In this document: piece after piece, positions 17,194 through 26,327 of the stretch | How positions within the stretch are numbered: the stretch's first letter is position 1 | Layout of the letters: each line of letters starts with the position of its first letter | From: Bacillus sp. FJAT-49711 | GTDB taxonomy: Bacteria; Bacillota; Bacilli; Bacillales; Bacillaceae_C | NCBI RefSeq assembly: GCF_018343715.1 | Contig: NZ_JAGYPL010000002.1 | Span: forward strand, 690,364-754,363 | Reading direction: 5' to 3' | Length of the DNA: 64,000 bases | Made by a program: the position numbers and the translations under genes | Notes under the pieces: model-generated | What the model was told of the DNA's origin: nothing | Databases searched by the model: none | What the model saw: only the letters and a program-made list of their open reading frames with translations

Positions 17194-17874
17194 ATGAAAA
17201 TTTTAGTGGTGGAAGATGAATATGCGATTAGTCAAGTATTGAAAGCCTACTTACAAAAAGTAGGATATGAAGTTGTTCAAGCTTTTGATGGGGATGAAGC
17301 GATGGATAAATTCCACGAATGTTACCCAGATCTTGTTTTACTCGATGTTATGCTGCCAAATAAAGATGGTTGGGAGATTTTAAAAGAAATAAGGAATGAG
17401 AGCAATTGCCCTGTCATTATGATAACTGCGTTAGGAGATGTAAATTACCGTTTAGAAGGATTAAATATCGGAGCAGATGATTATATATCGAAGCCATTTA
17501 TTGCCGATGAGGTAGTTGCACGTGTGAAAGCCGTGCTGAGACGATCTCAGGCTGACCATGATCAGCCTGTTAAACGGTTCGGGCAGTTAGAAATAAATTT
17601 AAAAGCACATCAAGTAATGGTTAAAGGGAAAAATATTACGCTCACTCCAAGAGATTTGTCCGTTCTATTATTTTTAGCAGAATATCCGAATCAAACCTTC
17701 ACACGAGAGCAATTGATCGAACATATTTGGGGCTGGGATTATGATGGAAGCGATCGTGCCGTTGACTTAGCGATTAAAAGAATAAGAAAGTCATTGCAAG
17801 ATTGGCCAAGTTCAGAAGGAGAAATTAAGACTCTTCGGGGATTGGGGTATCAATTAAGTGTTTATCAAAAATAA
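17194..17874 (+). CDS. OmpR-family response regulator next to the VTC module
   Basis: This 226-residue regulator has a receiver domain with VEDE, the phospho-acceptor in LVLLDVMLPNKDG and the lysine in DDYISKPF, then a winged-helix domain with LTPRDLSVLLFLAEYP and KTLRGLGYQL. GGAGAG precedes the ATG. It overlaps the kinase by 17 nt. Its divergent arrangement with the VTC-DUF4956-lipoprotein operon over a 213-bp shared gap suggests, but does not prove, that it controls that operon. Confidence 0.9.
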   Translation: MKILVVEDEYAISQVLKAYLQKVGYEVVQAFDGDEAMDKFHECYPDLVLLDVMLPNKDGWEILKEIRNESNCPVIMITALGDVNYRLEGLNIGADDYISKPFIADEVVARVKAVLRRSQADHDQPVKRFGQLEINLKAHQVMVKGKNITLTPRDLSVLLFLAEYPNQTFTREQLIEHIWGWDYDGSDRAVDLAIKRIRKSLQDWPSSEGEIKTLRGLGYQLSVYQK

Positions 17875-19285
17875 TATCAAAAAAGGAAGACGCGTTTCAC
17901 TACGGAGATATTGGACGAGTAGGTATTTATTAACTCTTTGTATGGGGCTTACGGTTATTGCTATTATTTCAGCCCTTTGGATTCGGCATACTACAATGGA
18001 TAATCGCTTAAATTTAATGTCCTTGCTGGCAGAAAATATGGCAGATCACATTATCGCGAAAAATGACTTGGACCAAGGTGAACGCCCACCTGATTTTTTT
18101 AATGAAAGGGAAATGAGAACCGAATTAGAAATCGATCCTTTCACTTATATAGTTGATGCAGATGGTAAAATCATATCAAGTAATCGGCCTAAGGGGCCAT
18201 TAGGACAGCAAATACAGCCTTCTGTATTGGAGAATGAAGATGCGTTTCAGAAATTGAACATTGATAATCAAACATTTTATGCTGTAAAATCTCCAATTGA
18301 AATCGATGATTCAGTTATTGGCTGGGTAGTGATGATGGATTCTAAAGACAAATTAACCCATGTCAATCAAGAATATACCCAGCTGGCTATTATGATTATT
18401 AGTCTCGCATTGCTCGGTTGGGCAGCAATCTTTGTTCTGTCTACACGTTTATCTAAACCAATAACAGATGTAGCGGAAGCAGCAAAACATGTAGCAGAAG
18501 GAAACTACCAGATCAATCTCTCTACTGACAGTAAAGAAAAAGAGGTTTACGAACTCATCAACTCATTTAAAGAAATGACGGCAAAATTAGAAAGGCTCGA
18601 ATCTCTACGAACAGAGCTTTTGGCTGGTGTTACTCATGAATTGAAGACCCCTGTAACTTCCATAAGTGGCTTATTGCAGGCGTTGAAAGATGAAGTAGTA
18701 ACGGGAGACGAGGCTAAAGAGTTTATAAATGTATCATTAAACGAAACGGAAAAAATGAAGACAATGGTAGAAGATTTGCTGGCATTTAATCAATTTGCCA
18801 CGAATGCAGTCTCTGTCAATAAAGAAATTCTTAATATAAATGAAGTGGTAGAAGATGCAATCTTTGCATGGGAAATTGCTCAAAAGGAAGAAATTGAAGT
18901 TACACTATATAAACTCTTCAAGCAAGTAGAAATAAAGATGGATCCGCTTCGTTTTCAACAAATAATGGCGAATTTGCTGAACAATGCAAAACATGCGATG
19001 GAAAATAGAGGAGAAATTTACGTCTCTTTGATAGAAGAGCATGCTCATGTCTTCATTGAAGTATCCGATACAGGGGTCGGAATTCCCGAAAAAGAACAGC
19101 CGTTTATTTTTGAACGCTTCTTCCGTGGTGAAAAGAAAAAATATAAAATCAGAGGATTAGGTCTTGGATTGGCTTTAAGCAAAATGATTGCTCAAGCCCT
19201 CGGTGGAGACTTAATTTTGCTGAAGAGCTCTCCGGATGGCACAGCCTTTCGAATCATGTTGCCTAAAGGAGACGGAATAAGATAG
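17858..19285 (+). CDS. Sensor histidine kinase with a large extracellular domain
   Basis: This 475-residue kinase has transmembrane segments near 24-44 and 174-194. Between them an external domain of about 130 residues contains a Cache/PAS-like core (FTYIVDADGKIISSNRPKG). HAMP (residues 195-248), the histidine in LAGVTHELKTPVTSISGLL, the N box NLLNNAKHAM, G1 SDTGVGIPEKEQ and GLGLGLALSKMI are all intact. The only upstream start codon is the GTG at 17858, which overlaps the regulator gene. Ligand unknown; the pairing with a surface lipoprotein operon suggests an envelope signal. Confidence 0.88.
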   Translation: MFIKNNIKKGRRVSLRRYWTSRYLLTLCMGLTVIAIISALWIRHTTMDNRLNLMSLLAENMADHIIAKNDLDQGERPPDFFNEREMRTELEIDPFTYIVDADGKIISSNRPKGPLGQQIQPSVLENEDAFQKLNIDNQTFYAVKSPIEIDDSVIGWVVMMDSKDKLTHVNQEYTQLAIMIISLALLGWAAIFVLSTRLSKPITDVAEAAKHVAEGNYQINLSTDSKEKEVYELINSFKEMTAKLERLESLRTELLAGVTHELKTPVTSISGLLQALKDEVVTGDEAKEFINVSLNETEKMKTMVEDLLAFNQFATNAVSVNKEILNINEVVEDAIFAWEIAQKEEIEVTLYKLFKQVEIKMDPLRFQQIMANLLNNAKHAMENRGEIYVSLIEEHAHVFIEVSDTGVGIPEKEQPFIFERFFRGEKKKYKIRGLGLGLALSKMIAQALGGDLILLKSSPDGTAFRIMLPKGDGIR

Positions 19286-19375
19286 TTAGTGATCCGAAGG
19301 CTTAATATCCACGCATTCCGCAAGAGCTATTTCTGGTCCCGTGTAGGTATGCGCTATTTTAGAAAGAGCCACTCT

Positions 19376-20572
19376 TCATAACAAATCTTTAATGATCCAG
19401 CCAAGCCATTCTTTCAATTTAACGCGGAAACCAACACTTTTCAACTTCTCTAAAGACATAAGATGAGAGTGAGTAATGTCTTCTCGTAGGGCTTGTTCAA
19501 CATCCGCAATAAACGTTTTGTCATAAATATAACAATTAATTTCATGGTTCAATAAGATGCTTCTACGGTCAAAGTTGGCGGTCCCAATATCGCAAATTTT
19601 TCCATCTACAATTATCACTTTTGCATGGAAAAATCCCTTTTCAAATTGATAGACTTGGCCGCCGCCGGCAAGTACTCTGCGTAAATAACGAAAAGAAGCT
19701 TCCTTTACGATGGCATGGTCAGCCGTATTAGGAACTAAAACAGTAATGGATACGCCTCTTTTCAAGGCTGCTTCAAGGGAAGCCATAATAGCTTCCGTCG
19801 GTATAAAATAAGGAGTTCCAATGGAAATTGAGATTTTTGCGCTATCAATCAGTTTAAGAAGATGAGATTCTACGCCAATCCCTTCTGCTGGATAAAAGCG
19901 ATGTAGCATTTCTCCGCTTTCAACAGAAGGCCCATCATGCACAGGTACTTTCTTTTTCCTTGCCCGCTCCCAGTCGACCATGAATTCATTTTGCAGATCC
20001 GAAATGCCTTCGCCTGTCACACGAATATGATAATCGCGCCACGGAGCGAGCTTCGGATCCAAGTCAATATATTCCTTGCCTATATTATAGCCGCCTAAAT
20101 ATCCGATACGATCGTCAATAATTGTAATTTTTCGATGGTTTCTCTGTTGTAGAGTAAAAATAAGAAATGGCAAACGTGGAACATGACAAAAGGCAATATC
20201 AATTCCACAATTGTGTGCGGCTCTAATCCACTTTTTCGGCACATGGCGGCTGCCTAGCCAATCGAGGAGCAAGCGGACTTTTACACCTTCCTTAGCCTTT
20301 TCCATTAATACATCCCAAAAAACTTGGCTAAATCGATCATTTTTTACGATGTAAAATAAAATATGAATGCTCGATTTCGCTTCTCTCAAGTCTTTAAAAT
20401 AGATGTCAAATAAATCCGATCCGTTTGTAATTAGCTGAAGATGGCCCTTTCTCTTTGGATATGAACGTTTTTTCCATCTCTTTTTATGCATGTAAAGACC
20501 GAGGTGAAAATCGGCGCAGCACCATACAATGAGCAAAACTATTACGAGTAAGCTGCATATGAACCATCCCAT
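19376..20572 (-). CDS. clsB: Cardiolipin synthase (ClsB/YwjE-type)
   Basis: This 398-residue phospholipase D superfamily enzyme forms cardiolipin from phosphatidylglycerol. It has one N-terminal membrane segment (residues 3-25) and the two HKD motifs, HRKITIIDDRIGYLGGYN and HAKVIIVDGKICDIGTAN. The length equals that of B. subtilis YwjE, which also lies near fadF and rpoE. I chose the ATG at 20572, 7 nt after GGAGG; a TTG at 20578 is too close to that site. The gene is convergent with the kinase gene and divergent from the B12 operon. Confidence 0.92.
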   Translation of the reverse strand: MGWFICSLLVIVLLIVWCCADFHLGLYMHKKRWKKRSYPKRKGHLQLITNGSDLFDIYFKDLREAKSSIHILFYIVKNDRFSQVFWDVLMEKAKEGVKVRLLLDWLGSRHVPKKWIRAAHNCGIDIAFCHVPRLPFLIFTLQQRNHRKITIIDDRIGYLGGYNIGKEYIDLDPKLAPWRDYHIRVTGEGISDLQNEFMVDWERARKKKVPVHDGPSVESGEMLHRFYPAEGIGVESHLLKLIDSAKISISIGTPYFIPTEAIMASLEAALKRGVSITVLVPNTADHAIVKEASFRYLRRVLAGGGQVYQFEKGFFHAKVIIVDGKICDIGTANFDRRSILLNHEINCYIYDKTFIADVEQALREDITHSHLMSLEKLKSVGFRVKLKEWLGWIIKDLL

Positions 20573-20702
20573 TTCCAAACCTCCATCATTCAGAATTGCA
20601 AGTGCTGTACTTAATTATTATGACCATAAGCTTATAAAAAAGATGTAGGAATAGAAAAAAAGATGTATAATCAATGAGGATCTAATAATTACATAGCTTG
20701 GA

Positions 20703-20871
20703 TATCGGTGCTTCTTTTATAGGGAAGCTGAAAAGGGAAGTTGGTTCAAATCCAACGCGGTCCCGCCACTGTAATTGGGAGCCTGCTGTTATACCACTGT
20801 GCACACGCATGGGAAGGAACAGCCGGCGATGAACAAAAGCCAGGAGACCTGCCGATTCCGTTGCACCAATA
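20703..20871 (+). promoter_or_regulatory. Cobalamin (AdoCbl) riboswitch aptamer
   Basis: The characteristic conserved blocks are present in order: GGTGC to start P1, GAAGCTGAAAAGGGAAG, the CCAACGCGGTCCCGCCACTG box, the CATGGGAAGG segment, and the AAAGCCAGGAGACCTGCC block. GCACC closes P1 at 20863-20867. A TATAAT lies upstream at 20666-20671. It should bind adenosylcobalamin and reduce expression of the btuFCD operon. Confidence 0.95.
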
Positions 20872-20925
20872 AACCTACGAGGATAGGGAGGTGGAGAAGA
20901 GGCAAGTTTTTTTTATTGTTGACGT

Positions 20926-20955
20926 ACATCTCCATTATAGGGGATGTTTTTTATT
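20926..20955 (+). terminator. Expression-platform terminator of the cobalamin riboswitch
   Basis: ACATCTCC (20926-20933) and GGGGATGT (20940-20947) form an 8-bp stem with a 6-nt loop, followed by TTTTTTATT. It lies 55 bp after the aptamer and is interrupted at its 3' edge by the group II intron. Confidence 0.85.
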
Positions 20956-21506
20956 GTGCGCCCAGCATGGGCGTAGTCTATAGGGTGCAAGTCCCGAACT
21001 GCGAAGGCAGAAGTAGCAGTTAGCTTAACGCAAGGGTGTCCACGGTGACGTGGAATCTGAAGGAAGCGAGCGGCAAACCTCCGGTCTGAGGAACACGAAC
21101 TTCATATTAGGCTATTTACGATTGGGTGAGTTTGCAGTACAGAACAAAGCCCTTTCTGCCGAAGGTTGTATGTAGTAAATGAAGCAGATAGGTGGAGGGA
21201 AAGACTACGTTCTTACCTGGGGAGGTCTGATTGGAACGCCAAGTTCACTTGGTAACCTATCCAGTGATGGATAGCTGAACAATCAGAAGTCAGCAGAGGC
21301 CATAGTACCATTCGAACTCGAGAAGAATGGGAAGGGCTGAACAATTAAGAGAGAGCAACATCTTGGCATTCAGTAACCTGCGATGAACACAGATAACCGA
21401 TAAGGCATGCTTGAAGGAGGATATGGTGAATCCCATGGGGGACTTCAAGATGGTGGAGCAGAACTGGCATAAGTGGAATCGTTGTTCACGGAAAGAGGCG
21501 TAACCA

Positions 21507-22769
21507 ATGTTAATGGAACGAATACTGTCACGGGAAAACCTCCTTTCCGCCCTGAAAAGGGTGGAACGAAATAAAGGAAGTCATGGTGTGGATGGGATGT
21601 CCGTACAAAACCTACGAGAGCATATCAAGAAACACTGGGAATCCATGAAAATGGAACTTCTTGAGGGTACCTATACACCGCAACCCGTCCGCAGGGTCGA
21701 AATCCCGAAACCTGACGGTGGGGTGCGATTATTAGGTATCCCTACCGTAACAGACCGTCTCATTCAACAAGCAATTGCCCAAGTTTTAACGACTATATAT
21801 GACCCGATGTTCTCAGACCATAGTTATGGATTTCGACCAGGTCGAAGCGCCCATGATGCGGTTAGGAAAGCAAAAGGTTATATACAGGAAGGTTATCGTT
21901 GGGTGGTTGATATCGACTTGGAGAAGTTCTTCGACAGAGTAAACCATGACAAATTAATGGGGACACTAGCGAAACGAATCGAAGATAAACGCCTGCTTAA
22001 GTTAATCCGTAAATATCTAGAATCGGGAATCATGATAAATGGCATTGTGACAACCAGTGAGGAAGGAACTCCACAAGGAGGACCTCTCAGTCCTTTACTC
22101 TCTAACATTGTCCTTGACGAATTTGACAAGAAGTTAGAGGAAAGAGGTCACAAATTTGTACGATACGCCGATGATGCTAATATCTATGTGAAAACAATGA
22201 AAGCAGGAAACCGGGTGATGGATTCCATCACCTTGTTTATAGAAGGAAAGCTTAAGCTGAAAGTTAATTTGAAAAAGTCAGCTGTAGACCGTCCTTGGAA
22301 GAGGAAATTTCTTGGATTCAGTTTTACCTTTCATAAAGAACCCAAAGTTCGGATTGCCAAAGAAAGCGTGAAACGGATGAAGAATAAAATCCGAGAAATT
22401 ACCTCAAGAAAGAAACCTTATCCCATGGAATATCGAATAGAGAAACTAAACCAATATCTAATGGGATGGTGCGGATACTTCGCCCTGGCAGATACGCCAA
22501 GTGTATTCAGGGAGTTTGATTCATGGATTAGAAGAAGACTTCGGATGTGTATGTGGAAGAATTGGAAGAAACCAAGCACGAAGGTGAGGAACCTCATTAG
22601 ACTTGGCGTTCCGAAAGGAAAGGCTTATGAATGGGGAAACTCACGTAGAAGTTATTGGAGAATCTCCAAAAGTCCGATACTACACAGAACCCTTGGAAAC
22701 TCCTACTGGAATTCCCAAGGGCTCAAAAGTCTATTATCTCGTTACGAAACTTTGCGTCACCAATCTTAG
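21507..22769 (+). CDS. ltrA: Group IIC intron-encoded reverse transcriptase/maturase
   Basis: This 420-residue protein has the reverse transcriptase domain (residues 1-290), with RRVEIPKPDGGVRLLGIPT, SYGFRPGRSAHDA, DIDLEKFFDRVNHD, GTPQGGPLSPLLSNI and the catalytic RYADDANIYV, then the maturase X domain (300-400) with YLMGWCGYFALAD. There is no C-terminal H-N-H endonuclease, as expected for class C. It closely resembles the thermostable GsI-IIC enzyme of Geobacillus in length and motifs. No frameshift is seen, so the intron may be active. AAAGAGG lies about 8 nt before the ATG. Confidence 0.95.
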   Translation: MLMERILSRENLLSALKRVERNKGSHGVDGMSVQNLREHIKKHWESMKMELLEGTYTPQPVRRVEIPKPDGGVRLLGIPTVTDRLIQQAIAQVLTTIYDPMFSDHSYGFRPGRSAHDAVRKAKGYIQEGYRWVVDIDLEKFFDRVNHDKLMGTLAKRIEDKRLLKLIRKYLESGIMINGIVTTSEEGTPQGGPLSPLLSNIVLDEFDKKLEERGHKFVRYADDANIYVKTMKAGNRVMDSITLFIEGKLKLKVNLKKSAVDRPWKRKFLGFSFTFHKEPKVRIAKESVKRMKNKIREITSRKKPYPMEYRIEKLNQYLMGWCGYFALADTPSVFREFDSWIRRRLRMCMWKNWKKPSTKVRNLIRLGVPKGKAYEWGNSRRSYWRISKSPILHRTLGNSYWNSQGLKSLLSRYETLRHQS

Positions 22770-22771
22770 TT

Positions 22772-22805
22772 GAACCGCCGTATACCGAACGGTATGTACG
22801 GTGGT
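22772..22805 (+). ncRNA. Group II intron domain V
   Basis: A 34-nt hairpin starts with GAACCGCC and ends with GGTGGT around a GAAC-like loop. It holds the catalytic triad as CGC. It is followed directly by the domain VI region. Confidence 0.85.
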
Positions 22806-22983
22806 GTGAGAGGTCGGGGGTTAATCACTCCCTCCTACTCGATTTTATGGCAGCATTGTTGCTGTGAATTTTAACGTTGGATTCAGAATATCCAGATGAT
22901 TAATTTTCTAGATTGTGTTTTACAAAACAACAAATTTTAAGCAAACCGTCATTCTTACAACAACATAAGGGGGAACGTAATAA

Positions 22984-23970
22984 ATGAAAAAAATATTTGG
23001 CTTTATTACTGCGCTTTTACTAGTTTTTGGCCTTTTAGCAGCGTGTGGTAATGAAGGAAATTCAAAAAATGAAGACAATAATAAACAACCTGTTTCAGAA
23101 CAAACAAATGAAAATACAAATGAGGCGGAAGAAGCATTCCCGGTTACGATTAAAGATGCAAGTGATACTGATGTTGTGATCGAGAAAAAGCCTGAGAAAA
23201 TTATAACACTGATACCTAGCAATACGGAGATTGTTTACGCCTTAGGCGAAGAGGAAGCATTAGTCGGTGTATCAGAAAATGATAATTATCCAGAAGAGGC
23301 AGCTGCGAAAGAGAAAGTAGCTGGAATGGAATTAAATGTGGAAAAAATTCTTTCGCTAAACCCAGATCTTGTTCTTGCACACGGATCAACTGCCACCATG
23401 TGGGAAGCGGGCCTCAAGCAGCTGAAAGATAGCGGTGTGACCGTTCTTGTTGTAAATGATGCTCAAAGCTTTGATGCTGTATATGCATCCATTGAAATGG
23501 TCGGAAAAGCGACAGGTAAAACGGCTGAAGCTGATCAACTTGTACAAGATATGAAAGCGAAATTGGATGAAATTAAAAAACAGGCTGAATCCATTTCAGA
23601 TCAAAAAACGGTATTTGTTGAGGTATCCCCAGCGCCAGAGATTTATACAACTGGAAAAAATACGTTTATGAATGAAATGCTTGAAGTCATCAATGCTAAA
23701 AATGCCGTAGGTGATCAGGAAGGCTGGGTTCCGATTAATGAAGAAGCAGTCGTTGAAATAAATCCAGATACGATTATTACGACTGTCGGATATGTTGAAA
23801 ATGCTGCTGAAGAGATTAAAGCACGCGTGGCTTGGAAAGATATTACGGCTGTAAAAGAAAATCAAGTTTATTTAGTAAATGAGGATCTTGTAAGTCGTTC
23901 AGGTCCGCGGATTGTTGAAGGAGTAGAGGAGCTTGCAAAAGCCATTTACCCGGATGTTTTCGGGAAATAA
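22984..23970 (+). CDS. btuF: Cobalamin ABC transporter substrate-binding lipoprotein
   Basis: This 328-residue lipoprotein captures corrinoids at the cell surface for BtuCD. The signal peptide ends in LLAAC (lipid-bearing Cys at residue 21), followed by an Asn/Glu-rich linker. The periplasmic-binding-protein fold of the BtuF/FhuD class shows EKKPEKIITLIPSNTEIVYALG, LNPDLVLAHGST and VPINEEAVVEINPDTII. The gene is preceded by AAGGGGGA. It lies under a cobalamin riboswitch, with a group II intron spliced in between. btuC overlaps its end. Confidence 0.92.
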   Translation: MKKIFGFITALLLVFGLLAACGNEGNSKNEDNNKQPVSEQTNENTNEAEEAFPVTIKDASDTDVVIEKKPEKIITLIPSNTEIVYALGEEEALVGVSENDNYPEEAAAKEKVAGMELNVEKILSLNPDLVLAHGSTATMWEAGLKQLKDSGVTVLVVNDAQSFDAVYASIEMVGKATGKTAEADQLVQDMKAKLDEIKKQAESISDQKTVFVEVSPAPEIYTTGKNTFMNEMLEVINAKNAVGDQEGWVPINEEAVVEINPDTIITTVGYVENAAEEIKARVAWKDITAVKENQVYLVNEDLVSRSGPRIVEGVEELAKAIYPDVFGK

Positions 23971-24991
23971 AAAATTAGTTTCATATGTAGTTGCGGTTGG
24001 ATTTTTACTATTGGCGATCTTTCTTGGGATCGCCATCGGTGCTGTACATGTGCCGTTTAAAAATATAGCCGCCATTATATGGAGAGAAATTTTTCAAATT
24101 CAGCAAAATAATGAGGCGGATCTTTTGAGCAATATTGTTATGAACATCCGCCTTCCACGTGTAATATTGGCAGGCCTAGTTGGAGCTGCTCTTGCAATGG
24201 CAGGAGCGGCTTTCCAAGGACTGCTTCGAAATCCACTCGCGGATCCCTATACTTTAGGAGTTTCATCTGGAGCCTCTGTTGGTGCGGTCGTTGTGCTATT
24301 TTTTCAATTATCGCTCCCATTCGCTGGGATATTTACGTTGCCCATATTGAGTATAGCGGCATCCTTCATCACAATTTTCCTCGTATTATTTTTTGCAAGA
24401 ACAATAGAGCCATCGTTGAAAGTGGAGACAATTATTTTAACGGGAATTATTTTCAGCTCGTTTCTTGGAGCAGTACTTTCTTTAATGATCGCTCTTTCTG
24501 GAGAAGAATTAAGACAAATTATCGGCTGGCTGCTTGGAAGCGTATCGATGCGTGGTTGGAGTTACGTCCGAATTATTCTGCCTTTCTTTATAATCGGAGG
24601 ATTTATTCTCATGATGAATGTCAGGGAACTAAATGCGATGTCTTTTGGCGAGGATCGGGCAAAGTATCTCGGGGTGAATGTAGAACGGAGAAAACTGGCG
24701 ATTTTACTTGCCGGCTCACTACTTACGGGTGCCGCCGTCGCTGTGTCGGGAACAATTGGCTTTGTTGGACTCGTTATCCCGCATTTCGTGAGGATGCTTT
24801 CGGGGCCCGATCATAAACACTTATTACCATTGTCCATATTCGTCGGAGCAGGATTTCTTATTTTGGCAGATTTAGTCGCGAGGACAATCATTCAACCAGC
24901 GGAGCTGCCAATCGGCGTCATCACTGCCTTAATAGGAGCACCGGCATTTGCAGGGATTTTAGTGAAAAGACGTATGGAAAGAAGGGGATAG
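23954..24991 (+). CDS. btuC: Cobalamin ABC transporter permease
   Basis: This protein of about 345 residues is a FecCD-type permease with roughly ten hydrophobic segments. Family hallmarks are RLPRVILAGLVGAALAMAGAAFQGLLRNPLADPYTLGVSSGASVG-type sequence near residue 65-110, and SGTIGFVGLVIPHFVRML near residue 275, the loop that contacts the ATPase. The ATG at 23954 overlaps btuF by 17 nt; a TTG at 23933 would add seven residues. Neither has a strong site, so translation is probably coupled to btuF. Confidence 0.92.
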   Translation: MFSGNKKLVSYVVAVGFLLLAIFLGIAIGAVHVPFKNIAAIIWREIFQIQQNNEADLLSNIVMNIRLPRVILAGLVGAALAMAGAAFQGLLRNPLADPYTLGVSSGASVGAVVVLFFQLSLPFAGIFTLPILSIAASFITIFLVLFFARTIEPSLKVETIILTGIIFSSFLGAVLSLMIALSGEELRQIIGWLLGSVSMRGWSYVRIILPFFIIGGFILMMNVRELNAMSFGEDRAKYLGVNVERRKLAILLAGSLLTGAAVAVSGTIGFVGLVIPHFVRMLSGPDHKHLLPLSIFVGAGFLILADLVARTIIQPAELPIGVITALIGAPAFAGILVKRRMERRG

Positions 24992-24994
24992 AAA

Positions 24995-26260
24995 ATGCTT
25001 CAAGTGAATGGCTTATATGGAGGCTACCCCGGATTTACAGTCTTGAATGATGTTTCTTTTTCGGTAGAGTCCGGCGAGCTTTTCGGCATTCTTGGACCGA
25101 ATGGAAGTGGGAAAACGACGTTATTGAAAATGATTAGTGGATTGCTTTCCCCTGATCAAGGGGAAATTTTTATAAATGCTAAACCTCTTCAAAACTACTC
25201 GGCTAAAGAATTAGCAAAAATCACCGCGGTATTGCCGCAAGTATCTTCGGAAGTATTTGCTTATACAGTTCGGGAGACCGTTTCATTAGGACGCTATGCT
25301 CATCAACGAGGATGGCTGAGCCGCAATGATGAGGTTGATGAAAAAATAATTGACGAAGCAATGGCATTAACGGGAGTTGGAGTATTTCAAGATAAATTAT
25401 TGCACGAGCTCTCAGGTGGAGAACGGCAACGAGTTTTTCTCGCTCAAGCTCTTGCCCAACAACCGAAAATTTTGCTATTGGACGAGCCGACCAATCATTT
25501 AGATTTATCATTTCAAAAAGATTTATTGGATTTATTGAAAAAGTGGACGCGGGATCAAGGCCTGACTGTAGTCTCTATTTTTCATGATTTAAATCTTGCC
25601 AGTCTTTATTGTGATAAACTTCTTCTCTTAGATAAGGGAAGAATTCGTTCTATTGGAGAAGTGGAAGAGGTTTTGAAGAAAGAGAGAATTCAGGAAGTGT
25701 ACGAAACAAGCATAGATTTCCACCCGCACCCAAAAATGCCGAAACCGCAAATGGCTTTAATTCCTGAAGATGGTGAGATGGACGATTTTTATATAGACCA
25801 ATCTCTGCTGAAAATAAACGAAGACTATGCCGAACTCATTTCGCCGACGCCTTTAAAAGTGATGGCGTCATCCTTGCATGGAGCTGGAATTGGTTGGCAT
25901 ACAAAGTTCATCAAGTATTTTTCCAAAGAGCCTCCTGTATTAGATAAAGCGGTCTTGATGCCCGCCAAGGGTCGTGAACTGATTAAGTACGGCACATACC
26001 AACACATTTTTGTAATGGTTTCTTCTGGAGAGGAGCAGGGACATATCAATCTATGCCTATTCGTAAATGGGATCATCACCGACGAAGCATTCCTCAAAGG
26101 AATCATAGCGGCAAGCGAAGAGAGAGCACTCGCCGCAGAAGAGGGTGTGGGAGGAGCGATTGTTGTTGCTGCTTCGCAAAAAGGAATGCGAATTGATGAC
26201 GACGTGCTGGTTGCGGATATACGGAGAGGTGTGCGGGAAACTGCAAGCAAGTTGAAATGA
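24995..26260 (+). CDS. btuD: Cobalamin ABC transporter ATPase fused to a CbiZ-like domain
   Basis: This 421-residue protein has an ABC ATPase in residues 1-250, with Walker A GPNGSGKTT, signature LSGGERQRV, Walker B ILLLDEPTNHLD and switch histidine FHDLN. Residues 275-421 resemble adenosylcobinamide amidohydrolase (CbiZ), which removes the lower-ligand loop from imported corrinoids for salvage. The best evidence is GHINLCLFVNGIITDEAFLKGII followed by an EERALAAEEG stretch. The CbiZ part is shorter than usual and I do not find the family's MMTA-type motif, so activity is uncertain. Such BtuD-CbiZ fusions are known in some Bacillus relatives. The start is 4 nt after btuC. Confidence 0.85.
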   Translation: MLQVNGLYGGYPGFTVLNDVSFSVESGELFGILGPNGSGKTTLLKMISGLLSPDQGEIFINAKPLQNYSAKELAKITAVLPQVSSEVFAYTVRETVSLGRYAHQRGWLSRNDEVDEKIIDEAMALTGVGVFQDKLLHELSGGERQRVFLAQALAQQPKILLLDEPTNHLDLSFQKDLLDLLKKWTRDQGLTVVSIFHDLNLASLYCDKLLLLDKGRIRSIGEVEEVLKKERIQEVYETSIDFHPHPKMPKPQMALIPEDGEMDDFYIDQSLLKINEDYAELISPTPLKVMASSLHGAGIGWHTKFIKYFSKEPPVLDKAVLMPAKGRELIKYGTYQHIFVMVSSGEEQGHINLCLFVNGIITDEAFLKGIIAASEERALAAEEGVGGAIVVAASQKGMRIDDDVLVADIRRGVRETASKLK

Positions 26261-26327
26261 ATACGATTTTGTCACCATATATTATAACCTCAATCCTAAA
26301 ACAGAAGAAGTGCGGATTCAAGAAAGC

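Larger units (their letters stand above)
20956..22843 (+). mobile_element. Group IIC intron inserted behind the riboswitch terminator
   Basis: The element begins GTGCGCCCAGCATGGGCG, a typical group II 5' end. It encodes a reverse transcriptase in domain IV, and ends with a domain V of 34 nt (22772-22805) followed by a domain VI and CTACTCGAT. Domain V carries a CGC triad in CCGCCG, which fits subclass C. The size of about 1.89 kb is normal. Class C introns are known to insert after terminator hairpins, and here the insertion point is directly after the riboswitch terminator T-run. The exact 3' end is inferred (within a few nt). Confidence 0.92.

Noticed and set aside
9471-19355. Shared word CGTGTAGGTATG at 9472 and 19340
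   Set aside because: A single 12-bp match is expected by chance many times in a window of this size; flanks do not match.
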